A stretch of DNA of 64,000 bases from HGM04593 sp045646965 (GTDB lineage Bacteria; Bacteroidota; Bacteroidia; Bacteroidales; Bacteroidaceae). Under the pieces are notes generated by a model. It searched no databases. It had not been told where the DNA came from and worked only from the letters and a program-made list of their open reading frames with translations. Of the stretch, positions 8,843 through 18,700 are shown one piece after another. Positions within the stretch are counted from its first letter, which is position 1; every line of letters begins with the position of its first letter. The stretch covers positions 44,602 through 108,601 of the forward strand of contig JAZRLR010000018.1 of assembly GCA_045646965.1 (NCBI GenBank), in the 5' to 3' direction. The position numbers and the translations under genes are program-made.

Positions 8843-9826
8843 ATGCGCATAGATATATACACCCGCAGCAGCGAGCTGCCCACCCTCGCCGAGGGCGACT
8901 TTTATCACTCGGCGCAGATGTTCCGCCTCATAGAAAAGAGCAGCGGTTCAAAGCCTTTTATGCTCGTTGCCACCGAGGAGGGAGAGGAGCTTGCGCATCT
9001 TATTATTATAAAAAGGAGAGGCGCACGCCTGCTGCCCCCTGTAGTGGGATTCTGGTACACCCTCTACGGCACGGGCACATACACACCCCGATGCAGCGAC
9101 CGCGAGGAGATTTTCAGCCGTTTCATCGATAAGGTGTCCGATATGTTTGACATAAGACACAGCTACATCGAGGTTATAGGTATAAACGACCCACGCTTCG
9201 CCTACAAGACTTTGAGCGATAGCGAGTTTGTGCCCATACGCGACCACCGCATCTACATTTCGCTGCACAGCAGGGCACCCGAAGAGCGCCTCACAAGGAA
9301 ATACCGCACACACCTGCGCAAAGCCATAGATCGCGGTGCCACATACGCCACGGCGCAGACCGTCGAGGAGATTGACGAAGCCCTGCACCTGCTGCGTAAC
9401 TACTACCGCAGCAAGATACGCCGCCCGCTGCCGCCTGCCGACATTCTGCGCGGGATACTCATAGACAAAGAGGGCAACGCGACACACAACGCCCGCCTTT
9501 TCACCGTGAAGCTGCGCGGAAAAATTATAGGCTGTTCCATCTGCATATACTCGGGCGACCGCGCCTTCCTCGCCTACAGTTGCGGGCTGCGCAAGAGCTA
9601 CCCGCTGCACTACCCCGGCCTGCTCGGTGTGTGGGCGGCAATAGAGAACGCGCACAAAGAGGGACGCTCACACATTGAGTTTCTCGAGTCGCGCACCCTC
9701 GTGGGCATACGCTCGGGCTACAAGAATTTCCTGCTCAACTTTGGCGGCAAGCAGGTGAGCACTCTGCGCTGGTATCGCTTCAAGTGGAATCTTTTCAATA
9801 AAATTTTGCGTGCGATATACGTTTGA
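8843..9826 (+). CDS. GNAT/FemAB-like acyltransferase family protein
   Basis: The 327-residue protein lacks a signal peptide. Its C-terminal half (about 190-310) has the pattern of BioF2-like GNAT proteins: R-K-Y-R-T-H-L-R-K-A, then a long helix with LRNYYRSKIRRPLPP, then GKIIGCSICIYSGDRAFLAY, and a final block around HIEFLESRTLVGIRSGYKNF. These proteins transfer acyl or aminoacyl groups, and many relatives act on cell-envelope or polysaccharide precursors; the substrate here is unknown. The start at 8843 (MRIDIYTRSS) was chosen over upstream in-frame starts that overlap the tsaD promoter region. The TonB receptor gene follows after 40 bases and may be cotranscribed. Confidence 0.7.
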   Translation: MRIDIYTRSSELPTLAEGDFYHSAQMFRLIEKSSGSKPFMLVATEEGEELAHLIIIKRRGARLLPPVVGFWYTLYGTGTYTPRCSDREEIFSRFIDKVSDMFDIRHSYIEVIGINDPRFAYKTLSDSEFVPIRDHRIYISLHSRAPEERLTRKYRTHLRKAIDRGATYATAQTVEEIDEALHLLRNYYRSKIRRPLPPADILRGILIDKEGNATHNARLFTVKLRGKIIGCSICIYSGDRAFLAYSCGLRKSYPLHYPGLLGVWAAIENAHKEGRSHIEFLESRTLVGIRSGYKNFLLNFGGKQVSTLRWYRFKWNLFNKILRAIYV

Positions 9827-9866
9827 GCCTTTTTCTGCGTTAGATTAGGGATAGAGAGACTGTTTT

Positions 9867-12263
9867 ATGAAGATACACCCCGTCAGAATATTTGTCACAC
9901 TACTCGCAATGCTCGTTGCACTGCCTCTGTGGGCACAGAAGGTCACATTCAAAGGCAAGGTGACCGACGAGCACAACAGCCCCATAGAGATTGCCAACGT
10001 GAGCATTCTGGGGCAGCCTCGCGGCACCCTCACCGACCTAAAGGGACACTATACCCTCACCTGTGAGAGCCGCGACACCGTGGTGATTGCATTCTCTATG
10101 ATGGGCTACCAGACACGCAAGCGCACCTTCACAAACCCCACCGACACAATTACGCTGAATATTATGCTCCCCACGGCCGAATACTCCCTGCAAGGGGTGG
10201 AGATTGTGGACAACGAACGCCGTATGGGTAGCACACACAGGATAAAGGCCGACAAACAGCTGCGTTTGCAGGCGAGTGCGAGCGGCAATGCCATAGAGGA
10301 TATAATCTCGACACAGGCAGGCGTGAGCTCGCACAACGAGCTTTCGTCGCAGTACAATGTGCGCGGCGGTAACTTCGACGAGAACAGCGTCTATGTCAAT
10401 GGAATAGAGGTTTACCGCCCGCTGCTCATCAGGGCAGGACAGCAGGAGGGTTTGAGCTTCCTCAACCCCGATATGGTGGAGACGATAAACTTCTCTACAG
10501 GCGGCTTCGAGGCGAAGTATGGCGACAAGATGTCGTCGGTGCTCGACATCACTTACCGCAAGCCACGCGAGTTCGAGGCCATAGCCTCGGGCAGTCTCCT
10601 GGGCGGCAGCCTCTACGTGGGAACGGGAAACAGCCGATACAGTTTCTCGAATTCGGTGCGTTACAAGAGTAACAAATACCTGCTCGGCACGCTCGACACA
10701 AAGGGAGAGTATGAGCCGCAGTTCATTGATTACCAGGCCCATTTCAACTGGAGCATAACACAGAAGTTAAGCCTCGGGGTGATAGGAAACATTTCGCGCA
10801 ACGAGTACAAGTTCACCCCCAGCGACCGCAACACAAATTTCGGCACGCTCGAGGATGTAAAGGAGTTCAAGGTCTATTTCGGGGGATGGGAGAGCGACCT
10901 CTTCACCACCCTCTTCGGCTCGGCCGCACTCAACTACATACCCAACGAATACAACCAAATTACGCTGCAGGCATCGGCCTTCACAACCAACGAAGAGGAG
11001 ACCTTTGACATAAGCAGCGAGTACTGGATAAACGATATAAACAGCAGCGAGAACCTGGGCGTGGGACGATATATGGAACACGGCCGCAACTACCTCGAGG
11101 CCGACGTGACCACCGCTGCCGTCACGGGAAAACATTTCATCGATGCACACGACCTGCGCTGGGGCGCAGAATGGAAACGTGAGCAGTTCAGCGACAACCG
11201 CCGCGAGTGGCAGATGCGCGACTCCGCGGGGTACAACGTTCCGCAGGGCGACACCTATATGCGCCCCATATATAACCTGCGCTCAAAGAACAGCGCCACA
11301 AGCAACCGCCTGTCGGCCTATCTGCAGGACACATACAAGTTCAAGACAAAGCACGGACTATTCTCGCTGAACGCGGGCGCCCGCATCTCGCACTGGAACT
11401 GGAACGGGGAGACCATCTTCTCGCCACGCGCCTCGCTTGGCTTCACACCCGCAGCAAACAAAGACATAACCCTGCGTCTTGCCACAGGCATCTACTACCA
11501 GACACCTTTTTATAAAGAGATGCGCGACACGGTGACCACCGACGGCCTCACCACCGTGCAGCTGAACAAAAAGATAAAATCGCAACGCTCCATACAGGCT
11601 GTAGCAGGGCTCGACTACCACTTCACTATGGTGAACCGCCCCTTCATATTCACCGCCGAAGCCTACTACAAAAAGCTCGATAACCTAATCCCCTACAACG
11701 TTGATAATGTGCGCATTGAGTATTACGGCGAGAACTGTGCCAAGGGATATGCAGCAGGCATCGACTTCAAGCTCTTCGGAGAGTTTGTAAAGGGCACAGA
11801 CTCCTGGGTTACATTCTCTATAATGCAGACCGAGGAGCGCATAAACGGCGGTCGCTGGCTGCCCCGCCCCACAAACCAGAAGTTCAATTTCTCGCTGCAT
11901 TTCACCGACTATTTCCCCGGCACCGACAAGTGGAAGATGACCTTGCGCGCCGCATACGCCGACGGGCTCCCCTTCGGCCCTCCGCACAAGGGACGCGAGA
12001 GCCAGGTATTCACCGCACCTGCCTACAAGCGTGTGGATATAGGAATGTCGTATCGTCTGCTCAATAACGAGGAGAGGTTTTTCCGCACCGGGGTGCGTCG
12101 CTACCTCAAGAATGTGTGGCTGGGCATCGATGCTTTTAACTTATTGGGAATTAATAATGTAAATTCATACTATTGGATTAGTGACATTAGTAATAATTTG
12201 TATGCTGTGCCCAATTTCCTCACAGGCCGTCAGCTCAACTGCAAAGTAGTTGTGGAGCTTTGA
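9867..12263 (+). CDS. TonB-dependent outer-membrane receptor with N-terminal carboxypeptidase-like domain
   Basis: The 798-residue protein has a signal peptide (residues 1-23, cut after LPLWA). Next comes a CarbopepD_reg_2-type domain (about 25-100) with GKVTDEHNSPIEIANVSILG. A plug domain follows with QYNVRGGNFDENSVYVNGIEV and GFEAKYGDKMSSVLDI. The rest is a 22-strand barrel ending in aromatic-rich strands. It should import a ligand across the outer membrane using TonB energy. There is no SusD partner next to it, so it is not a starch-utilisation SusC pair; siderophore, cobalamin, peptide or a housekeeping ligand are all possible. The last 45 codons are markedly AT-rich compared with the body of the gene. 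Confidence 0.86.
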   Translation: MKIHPVRIFVTLLAMLVALPLWAQKVTFKGKVTDEHNSPIEIANVSILGQPRGTLTDLKGHYTLTCESRDTVVIAFSMMGYQTRKRTFTNPTDTITLNIMLPTAEYSLQGVEIVDNERRMGSTHRIKADKQLRLQASASGNAIEDIISTQAGVSSHNELSSQYNVRGGNFDENSVYVNGIEVYRPLLIRAGQQEGLSFLNPDMVETINFSTGGFEAKYGDKMSSVLDITYRKPREFEAIASGSLLGGSLYVGTGNSRYSFSNSVRYKSNKYLLGTLDTKGEYEPQFIDYQAHFNWSITQKLSLGVIGNISRNEYKFTPSDRNTNFGTLEDVKEFKVYFGGWESDLFTTLFGSAALNYIPNEYNQITLQASAFTTNEEETFDISSEYWINDINSSENLGVGRYMEHGRNYLEADVTTAAVTGKHFIDAHDLRWGAEWKREQFSDNRREWQMRDSAGYNVPQGDTYMRPIYNLRSKNSATSNRLSAYLQDTYKFKTKHGLFSLNAGARISHWNWNGETIFSPRASLGFTPAANKDITLRLATGIYYQTPFYKEMRDTVTTDGLTTVQLNKKIKSQRSIQAVAGLDYHFTMVNRPFIFTAEAYYKKLDNLIPYNVDNVRIEYYGENCAKGYAAGIDFKLFGEFVKGTDSWVTFSIMQTEERINGGRWLPRPTNQKFNFSLHFTDYFPGTDKWKMTLRAAYADGLPFGPPHKGRESQVFTAPAYKRVDIGMSYRLLNNEERFFRTGVRRYLKNVWLGIDAFNLLGINNVNSYYWISDISNNLYAVPNFLTGRQLNCKVVVEL

Positions 12264-12306
12264 TTTTTCTTTTTTTGCAATTAAAGGCAAATAGGTTTAC
12301 TCTTGC

Positions 12307-12362
12307 TTTTAAGACCTCGGTGTCACTAACCGCCTTTTTCCTGTAATTTAATTTCTCGGTAA
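12307..12362 (+). repeat. Paired TCGGTG-box intergenic repeat, copy a
   Basis: Box 1 (12307-12322) reads TTTTAAGACCTCGGTG and continues TCACTAACCGC. Box 2 (12353-12362) reads TTCTCGGTAA. A reversed box, ACACCGAGAAG, lies at 12443-12453. Related pairs occur at 20533-20589, 20971-21053 and 29041-29100, with a single box at 33592-33610. Degenerate; function unknown. Confidence 0.5.
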
Positions 12363-12388
12363 CCCGCGAGCTTTTCTTACTTTAAACT

Positions 12389-12437
12389 AACCCTCTTTCT
12401 CTCCTTTTTGTCGGCACAAAAGGGAGAGAAAGAGGGT
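12389..12437. repeat. Long hairpin between the TonB receptor and the GH89 gene
   Basis: The arms AACCCTCTTTCTCTCCTTTT (12389-12408) and its complement (12417-12437) pair over 20 bases with one bulge around an 8-base loop. No T-run follows on the plus strand, so a standard terminator is doubtful; it could still protect an mRNA end or be part of the intergenic repeat described just before it. The remaining intergenic sequence up to 12610 holds nothing I recognise. Confidence 0.55.
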
Positions 12438-12610
12438 TTGCTACACCGAGAAGTAGAAAGTAAGCATAACAACTCATAAATAGCGCGCCCTCTAAAGCAC
12501 AACACCAAACTTTAAAACAAAAAAACGCCCCACACACCCCTCGCACGCACACATACGCGCATCACACACAGAAAGTTGATAAATATAATAAAAATATCAA
12601 TATTTTTTAT

Positions 12611-12618
12611 TACCTTTG
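12611..12618 (+). promoter_or_regulatory. Probable -7 element (TACCTTTG) of the GH89 gene promoter
   Basis: It matches TAnnTTTG and lies in a strongly AT-rich stretch. No consensus -33 TTTG is found at 19-21 bases. The leader to the start codon at 12729 would be about 105 bases. Confidence 0.5.
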
Positions 12619-12728
12619 CAGCCGATTTTTAAAATAAGCATAACTATGCGCCTGCGGGGAGTGCCCCGAACACATTCATCACAGAAAACATAGAACATTA
12701 TAACTTTTTTAATTAATCAATCAACACA

Positions 12729-15700
12729 ATGAAAAAATTTTTCATCTCACTGCTGTTGCTTGTAGCGATGCTCTTTGCCCAGACGTCGCAGGCGCAGGCA
12801 CCGGTGGCAACTCCCGAGAAAGCGATCGAGGGACTATTGACACGTATCGGAGGCGAGACTGCTCCCGGTAAGTTCGAAATTGTGATTGAGGAGTCTCTTG
12901 CCGAGAATGGCAAAGATGTCTTCGTCATCACAGAGAAAAATGGAAAGCCCTGCATCAAGGGTAACACACAGTTGTCTGTGGCTACAGGTATTAACTGGTA
13001 CCTCAACCACTATGCACACATCAACCTCACTTGGAACAACCTCACCACCGACCTCTCGGCAGTGAACCTCCCCGTTCCCACTCAAGACGAGAAACACGTT
13101 TGTAACACAACCTATCGTTACGACTTTAACACTTGTACATTCTCTTACTCTATGGCCTTCTGGACTTGGGAGCGCTGGCAGCAGGAGATTGACTGGATGG
13201 CCCTCCACGGTATCAACGCGCCCCTTAACCTTGTGGGCTTGGATGTTGTGACACGCCTCTTCCTCGAGGAACTCGGCGTGAGCGAGGACGACATCGACGC
13301 ATATATCGCCGGCCCCGGCTTCATCGCTTGGTTTGCGATGAACAACCTCGAGGGCTGGGGTGGTACCATAGAGTCGGCAAATACAGGCGTGTATATGAAG
13401 GGTAACCCCGACTGGTGGTACACCCGTCAGGAGAAGCTCTGCCGCGATATGTTGCAGCGTATGCGCGAGCTCGGTATGCAGCCCGTAATCCCCGGATTCA
13501 GCGGCCAGGTGCCCAACTGCATCGTGAACTACGCTATCGACGGATTCAGCAGCGGCGACGTTGTAAACAACGGAACCTGGGCAGGAGGCTACACACGTCC
13601 CGACATCTTGAAGCCCAACACAAACAGCTACGTTACATTTGCCGAGGTTTACTACAAGCACCTGCACAATGTAATGGGTGTGTCGGAGTTCTACAGCATC
13701 GACCCCTTCCACGAGGGTTCACTTCCCTCGGGTGTGAGCAACGCGACCTGCTACCCCAATATTATGAAGGAGCTCGACAACTACTTCAACGAGGTGTCAG
13801 AGGACGACAAAGCCAAATACAATGTAAAGACCTCTCCCAAATGGATTATCCAGTACTGGCAGGGAGTGCCCCAGAGCGGTGCTTTCAGCGCTATGGAAAG
13901 CTATGGTGACCGTTTCATCGGCCTCGACCTCTTTGCCGATAACATATATGCCGACAACGCAGCCCAGTGGAGAACCAACTACTTCCAGGGCCGCCCCTAC
14001 ATCTACTGTATGCTCCACAACTTCGGTGGCCGCAGCGGATTGCACGGTCGCTTGGAGACCACAATGAACGGTTACTTCGAGGCACTTGCCAAGGGTAACA
14101 ATATGCAGGGTGTGGGTGCTACCCCCGAGGGTACAGAGACCAACCCCATCCTCTACGATATGCTCTTTGAGCTCCCCTGGATGGATGTAAACAACCGTCC
14201 TTCGGTAGACGAGTGGATTGAGGACTACTCATACTCTCGCTACGGCGTGCAGAGCGAAAAGGCTCTCGCAGCATTGCAGAACCTCAAGAAATCGGTATGG
14301 AACTGCGAGGTGAACCAGCAGGGTACATCGGAGGCAGTTATCCTCGCACGCCCCGACTGGAGCATCGGTAGCGTATCGAGCTGGAGTACATCGGCTATCT
14401 ACTGGGATGTGCAGGACGTGCTCCTTGCAGCCGACCAGCTTATCTCTATCGCCGACGATATTACCACAGCCGACGGTACAGCCAACTATAACTACGACGT
14501 AATAGACGTAATCCGTCAGTCTATGGTAGACTACGCAGCCAAGCTGTTGCCCCTCATCAGCGCGGCACGCAACACAGGCAACACAGCCGAGTACACACGC
14601 CTCTACAACCTCTACCTACAGCTTATGCTCGACCTCGACACAATGCTCTCTTATGACGAGAACTTCAAGCTCGAGCGTTGGACAAGCCTTGCGCGCAACA
14701 TCGCCGACGAGGTTGAGGGTACCACAGAGAACGACCGCAACTGGCTCGAGTGGAACGCCCGTACACAGGTGACCGTGTGGTCAAAGGGTAACACCGACCT
14801 CCACGACTACTCTAACCGCTGCTGGTCGGGACTTATCAAAGACTTCCACTACAAGCGCTGGAAACAGTTCTTCGAGAATAACGGCAACGCCTTCAGCGGC
14901 GGCTGGTACAACGGCTTCGAGTACCCCTGGACAGTGGATTTCAACGACACATACAACCTCGCAGGCGACTACTCAAAGATAGAAATCCCCACCGATATGA
15001 GCGCCACAGAGAAGGCCGTACAGACCTTCGGCAACTACTTCGGTCGTGTAAAGGGCATCGACAAGAACTACATCTTCCCTATGGGAGTTACAACCGACGC
15101 CCAGGGCAAGGGTATCATCCCCGAGGTATACCGCGGACAGACCGTTGAGCTTCCCCTTGTGATTGGCAAGAACACAGCCATCGCATCGGTGTGGATTGAC
15201 CTTAACAACGACGGCGCAGCAGGCAGCGGCGAGAACCTCACAGCCACCGACGGCCAGGTAAACATCCCCGCCGACGCAACCATCGGCCAGACAACAGCCA
15301 ATGTGACATTCGAGGACGGCACAAGCATCACATTCGACATCGCCCTCGTTGAGGACATCACCGAGGAGCGCACCGTGACAGCCGCATCGGCAGGTAACGG
15401 TAGCGTAGCCATCGAGGGCACAAGCGAGCTCACAATTACCAACGCCCAGGCTGTTAAGATTTACGCTACAGCAAACACAGGCTACAACTTCGAGAAGTGG
15501 ACCGATGCAAACGGCAACACCGTGAGCAATAACAACCCCTTCATCTACTACGGTAAGGAGAGCGCCACATTCACAGCCAACTTCATTCAGGACAAGTGGG
15601 GTGTGGTAGAGCTTGGCGAGAGCACAATGAGCGGCGACATCGCAAGCTACGGCCAGTTCATCCACCAGCTCACCTTCGCATACTACAACCGCGAGGCAGA

Positions 15701-18700
15701 GACCATCTTTGAGACAAGCGACGCCCCCACAAGCATCTTCAACACAATTCCCAAGATTGTGAACGTGCCTCAGGGTGCAAGCTTCGACGTTGAGTATAAC
15801 AACGGCGCTGCCAGCGGTTTGCAGTACTGCTACTTCCACGCATACATCGACCTCAACGCCGACGGCGACTTCGACGACGAGGGCGAGCTCTTGAAGACAG
15901 CGGGTACAAACAACGCTGCTAACACAGCCGTTTGCTCAAACAAGATGAACGTGCTTCTCCCCTACGACGCACCCCTTGGTATCACCCATATGCGTCTGCG
16001 TTTCGACGGAGCTTGGAACAGCCCCGAAACCAAAGGCGCAAAGGACCCCTCTATCCGCCCCGTTTACGACCTCATTATCAATATCACCGACAAGTCGAGC
16101 AAAGCAGCCGAGGTTAAAGTACTCACAAACAGCGAGGAGTGGGGAAAAGTTGAGGTGTGGACCGACGAGACACCCGACGGCTCAACAGGCACAGAGTGGA
16201 ACGTAAGTTCAAACATCCCCTTCTACCTGCGTGCCACAAAGACAAGCGACGATGTAGAGTTCCTCGGCTGGTACGACCACTACGGCCGTCTCGTAACCAA
16301 CGAGCTCAATTACACAATGTACGCACGTGAGGACGCCACATACACCGCGAAGTTCCGCAAGTTCCTCACAATTGACGGATGGGAGATTGAGTACCGCACC
16401 GAGCAGGGCGCAACATCTGCGACACGCCTCGCCGACGGCGCAGCCCCCTCAAACGGCAAGACATACTACATCGCTGCACACGTTAAGCAGAGCAGCGACT
16501 ACAACAACTACTACCTCTATGACAACGGAGGCACTTTGAAATCGAGCACCACTCTCGGCGACGAGAACTTCTTGTGGACCTGCATCGAGAACGGCGACGA
16601 CACCTACTCATTTGTAAACGAGAGCGGTAACTACCTCGCAAACAATTCAGGCTACCACATCAGCATAGGTGCAACAGCAGCGAAGTACAAATTCGAGGCA
16701 GCCGTGCACGAGGGTGTCTCACTCTGCAACTACAGCGACGGATACACCGGCAGCCGCTATATGGTTACAAGCGGCGACGGAGCAAGCTTCAACCGCAACA
16801 GCACAAAGAGAAACGACACAAGCTGGAGTAGCGACTACATCCTCTACGAGGTGAGCACAGGCGAGAATGTAATTCTCACCAACGTGCGCAAGTCGGGCAA
16901 TAACGACCTCGTTATCCCCGCAACCGTAGAGGTACTTGGCGAGGAGTGCACCATCGTAGGTTTCGACAACAACCTTTTTAATAACAACAAAGAGTTGTGG
17001 TCAATCACTATGCCCTCTACAATGCAGTTCTTGAGCCAGAAGTCTCTGCTCAACGGCACAATGACAGGTAAGGTGGCAAGCGGTGCAGGCACAGTAGATG
17101 CGCAGTACTACACCGTCTACAACCTCGAGGAGGCTATCTCTGTTGCCGACGGCTTCAAGGTTACCGTTAGAGGAACAAGCGACGGCAGCACATATAATCA
17201 GTGGGGCTCGGGACTCTTTGCCACAGGCACAGACCCCTTGGCAACCACCTACAACGACGGTTTCCAGTTCTACCTTGCAAAGGCCGGTAACTTCGTGCTC
17301 AAGATAGACAACGGCAATGAGTACGCGCTCGACAACAGCGAGTGCAAGGTTATCGCAGGCACACCCTTCACAGCTACCATCGAGTATGTAGACAACACAA
17401 TCACCATCACCGTAGATAACGGTAACGGCCAGACAGGTGTTTACACAAGAGACAACGTAACCTTGGCAGATATATCAGCCTTCTCGGCAGCTATCCCCAC
17501 AGGTATCACACTCAACGTGGAGGTGGAGACAGAGAAAGAGGCCAACCCCTTCAGCGGCTGTTCTAACCTCGACAAGATTGCCTTCGACGGCACTTGCGCA
17601 GCCTACTATGTAAACGACGAGGGCGACCTCTACAACGCAGCCGACCTGCTTGTGTGCTCACCCGAGGGCAAGGAGAAAGGCGCCGACCGTCGCGCGCTTG
17701 GCGTGCTCATCGAGCAGATGGAGACTCTTACATCAAAGGTTGCCACATACAACCCCGCAGGAGCCACCACAAAGATTACTTTGCAGACAAGCGACGAAAA
17801 CGCAGCAAACTACCTGTGGACAAACAACGCCGAGACAAGCGAGGGTAACATCGCACACCTTGTCGATGGTATCAAAGGCCAGAACGACAACTTCTTCCAC
17901 AGTAACTGGCACAGCGTAAGCACTACAGAGGGTTACCACTTTATAGAGGTAGACCTCGGTGCAAACAACGCATACACAATTATGCAGTTTGCCTACCACA
18001 CCCGCACAGGCTGTAGCAACGACTTCCCCGATGCTGTCACCGTTATGGGTAGCAACGACAAGCAGAGCTACACCACCCTGCACACCGAGAACGAGAACCT
18101 CCCCCAGGGCACAAACCAGACCTTTACATCGGCAAAGTTCGACTGTGGCGAGCCCTACCGCTACCTGCGTTTCAGAGTAGATGCAGAGCGCACCTACTGG
18201 CATATGGGCGAGTTCGAGCTCTACGCTTGCACAGCCTCGGCAGATGTCTTTACACACCTCGAGGCAGGTATCACCAACGAGCAGGCCGCGGCAGGCTACA
18301 GCACCCTGCAGGAAGCCATCGCAGTATATGACAACGGCACAACAGCCGCACAGATGCAGAGCGCTGTGACAAGCCTTCAGAGCGCATACGACACCCTGCT
18401 CGCCCTCTTCAACGGAGCTACCCCCGTGGAGATTACTATGGACGAGGAGAACCCCGTGCTCTACAAGATTTTCATCAAGCGTACAGCCGATGTAACCGTG
18501 CTCAAATATGACCACAGCGACAGCAAGGTGGCAGTTGTGAACACAGCCGACAACAGCAGCTGGCAGGCTTGGTACTTCACAAGCGACGAGAGCGGTGTAT
18601 ATGTACACCCCTTCAACGCCAACGGCAAGGTACTTGGTGCAGCAAGCACAAACAACAGCCCCGGCACAATTACAGCAGCCGAGAAGGGCGAGCAGGCTTT

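Noticed and set aside
9867..12263. TonB receptor considered as SusC
   Set aside because: At 798 residues it is shorter than typical SusC proteins (about 1000) and has no SusD gene next to it.
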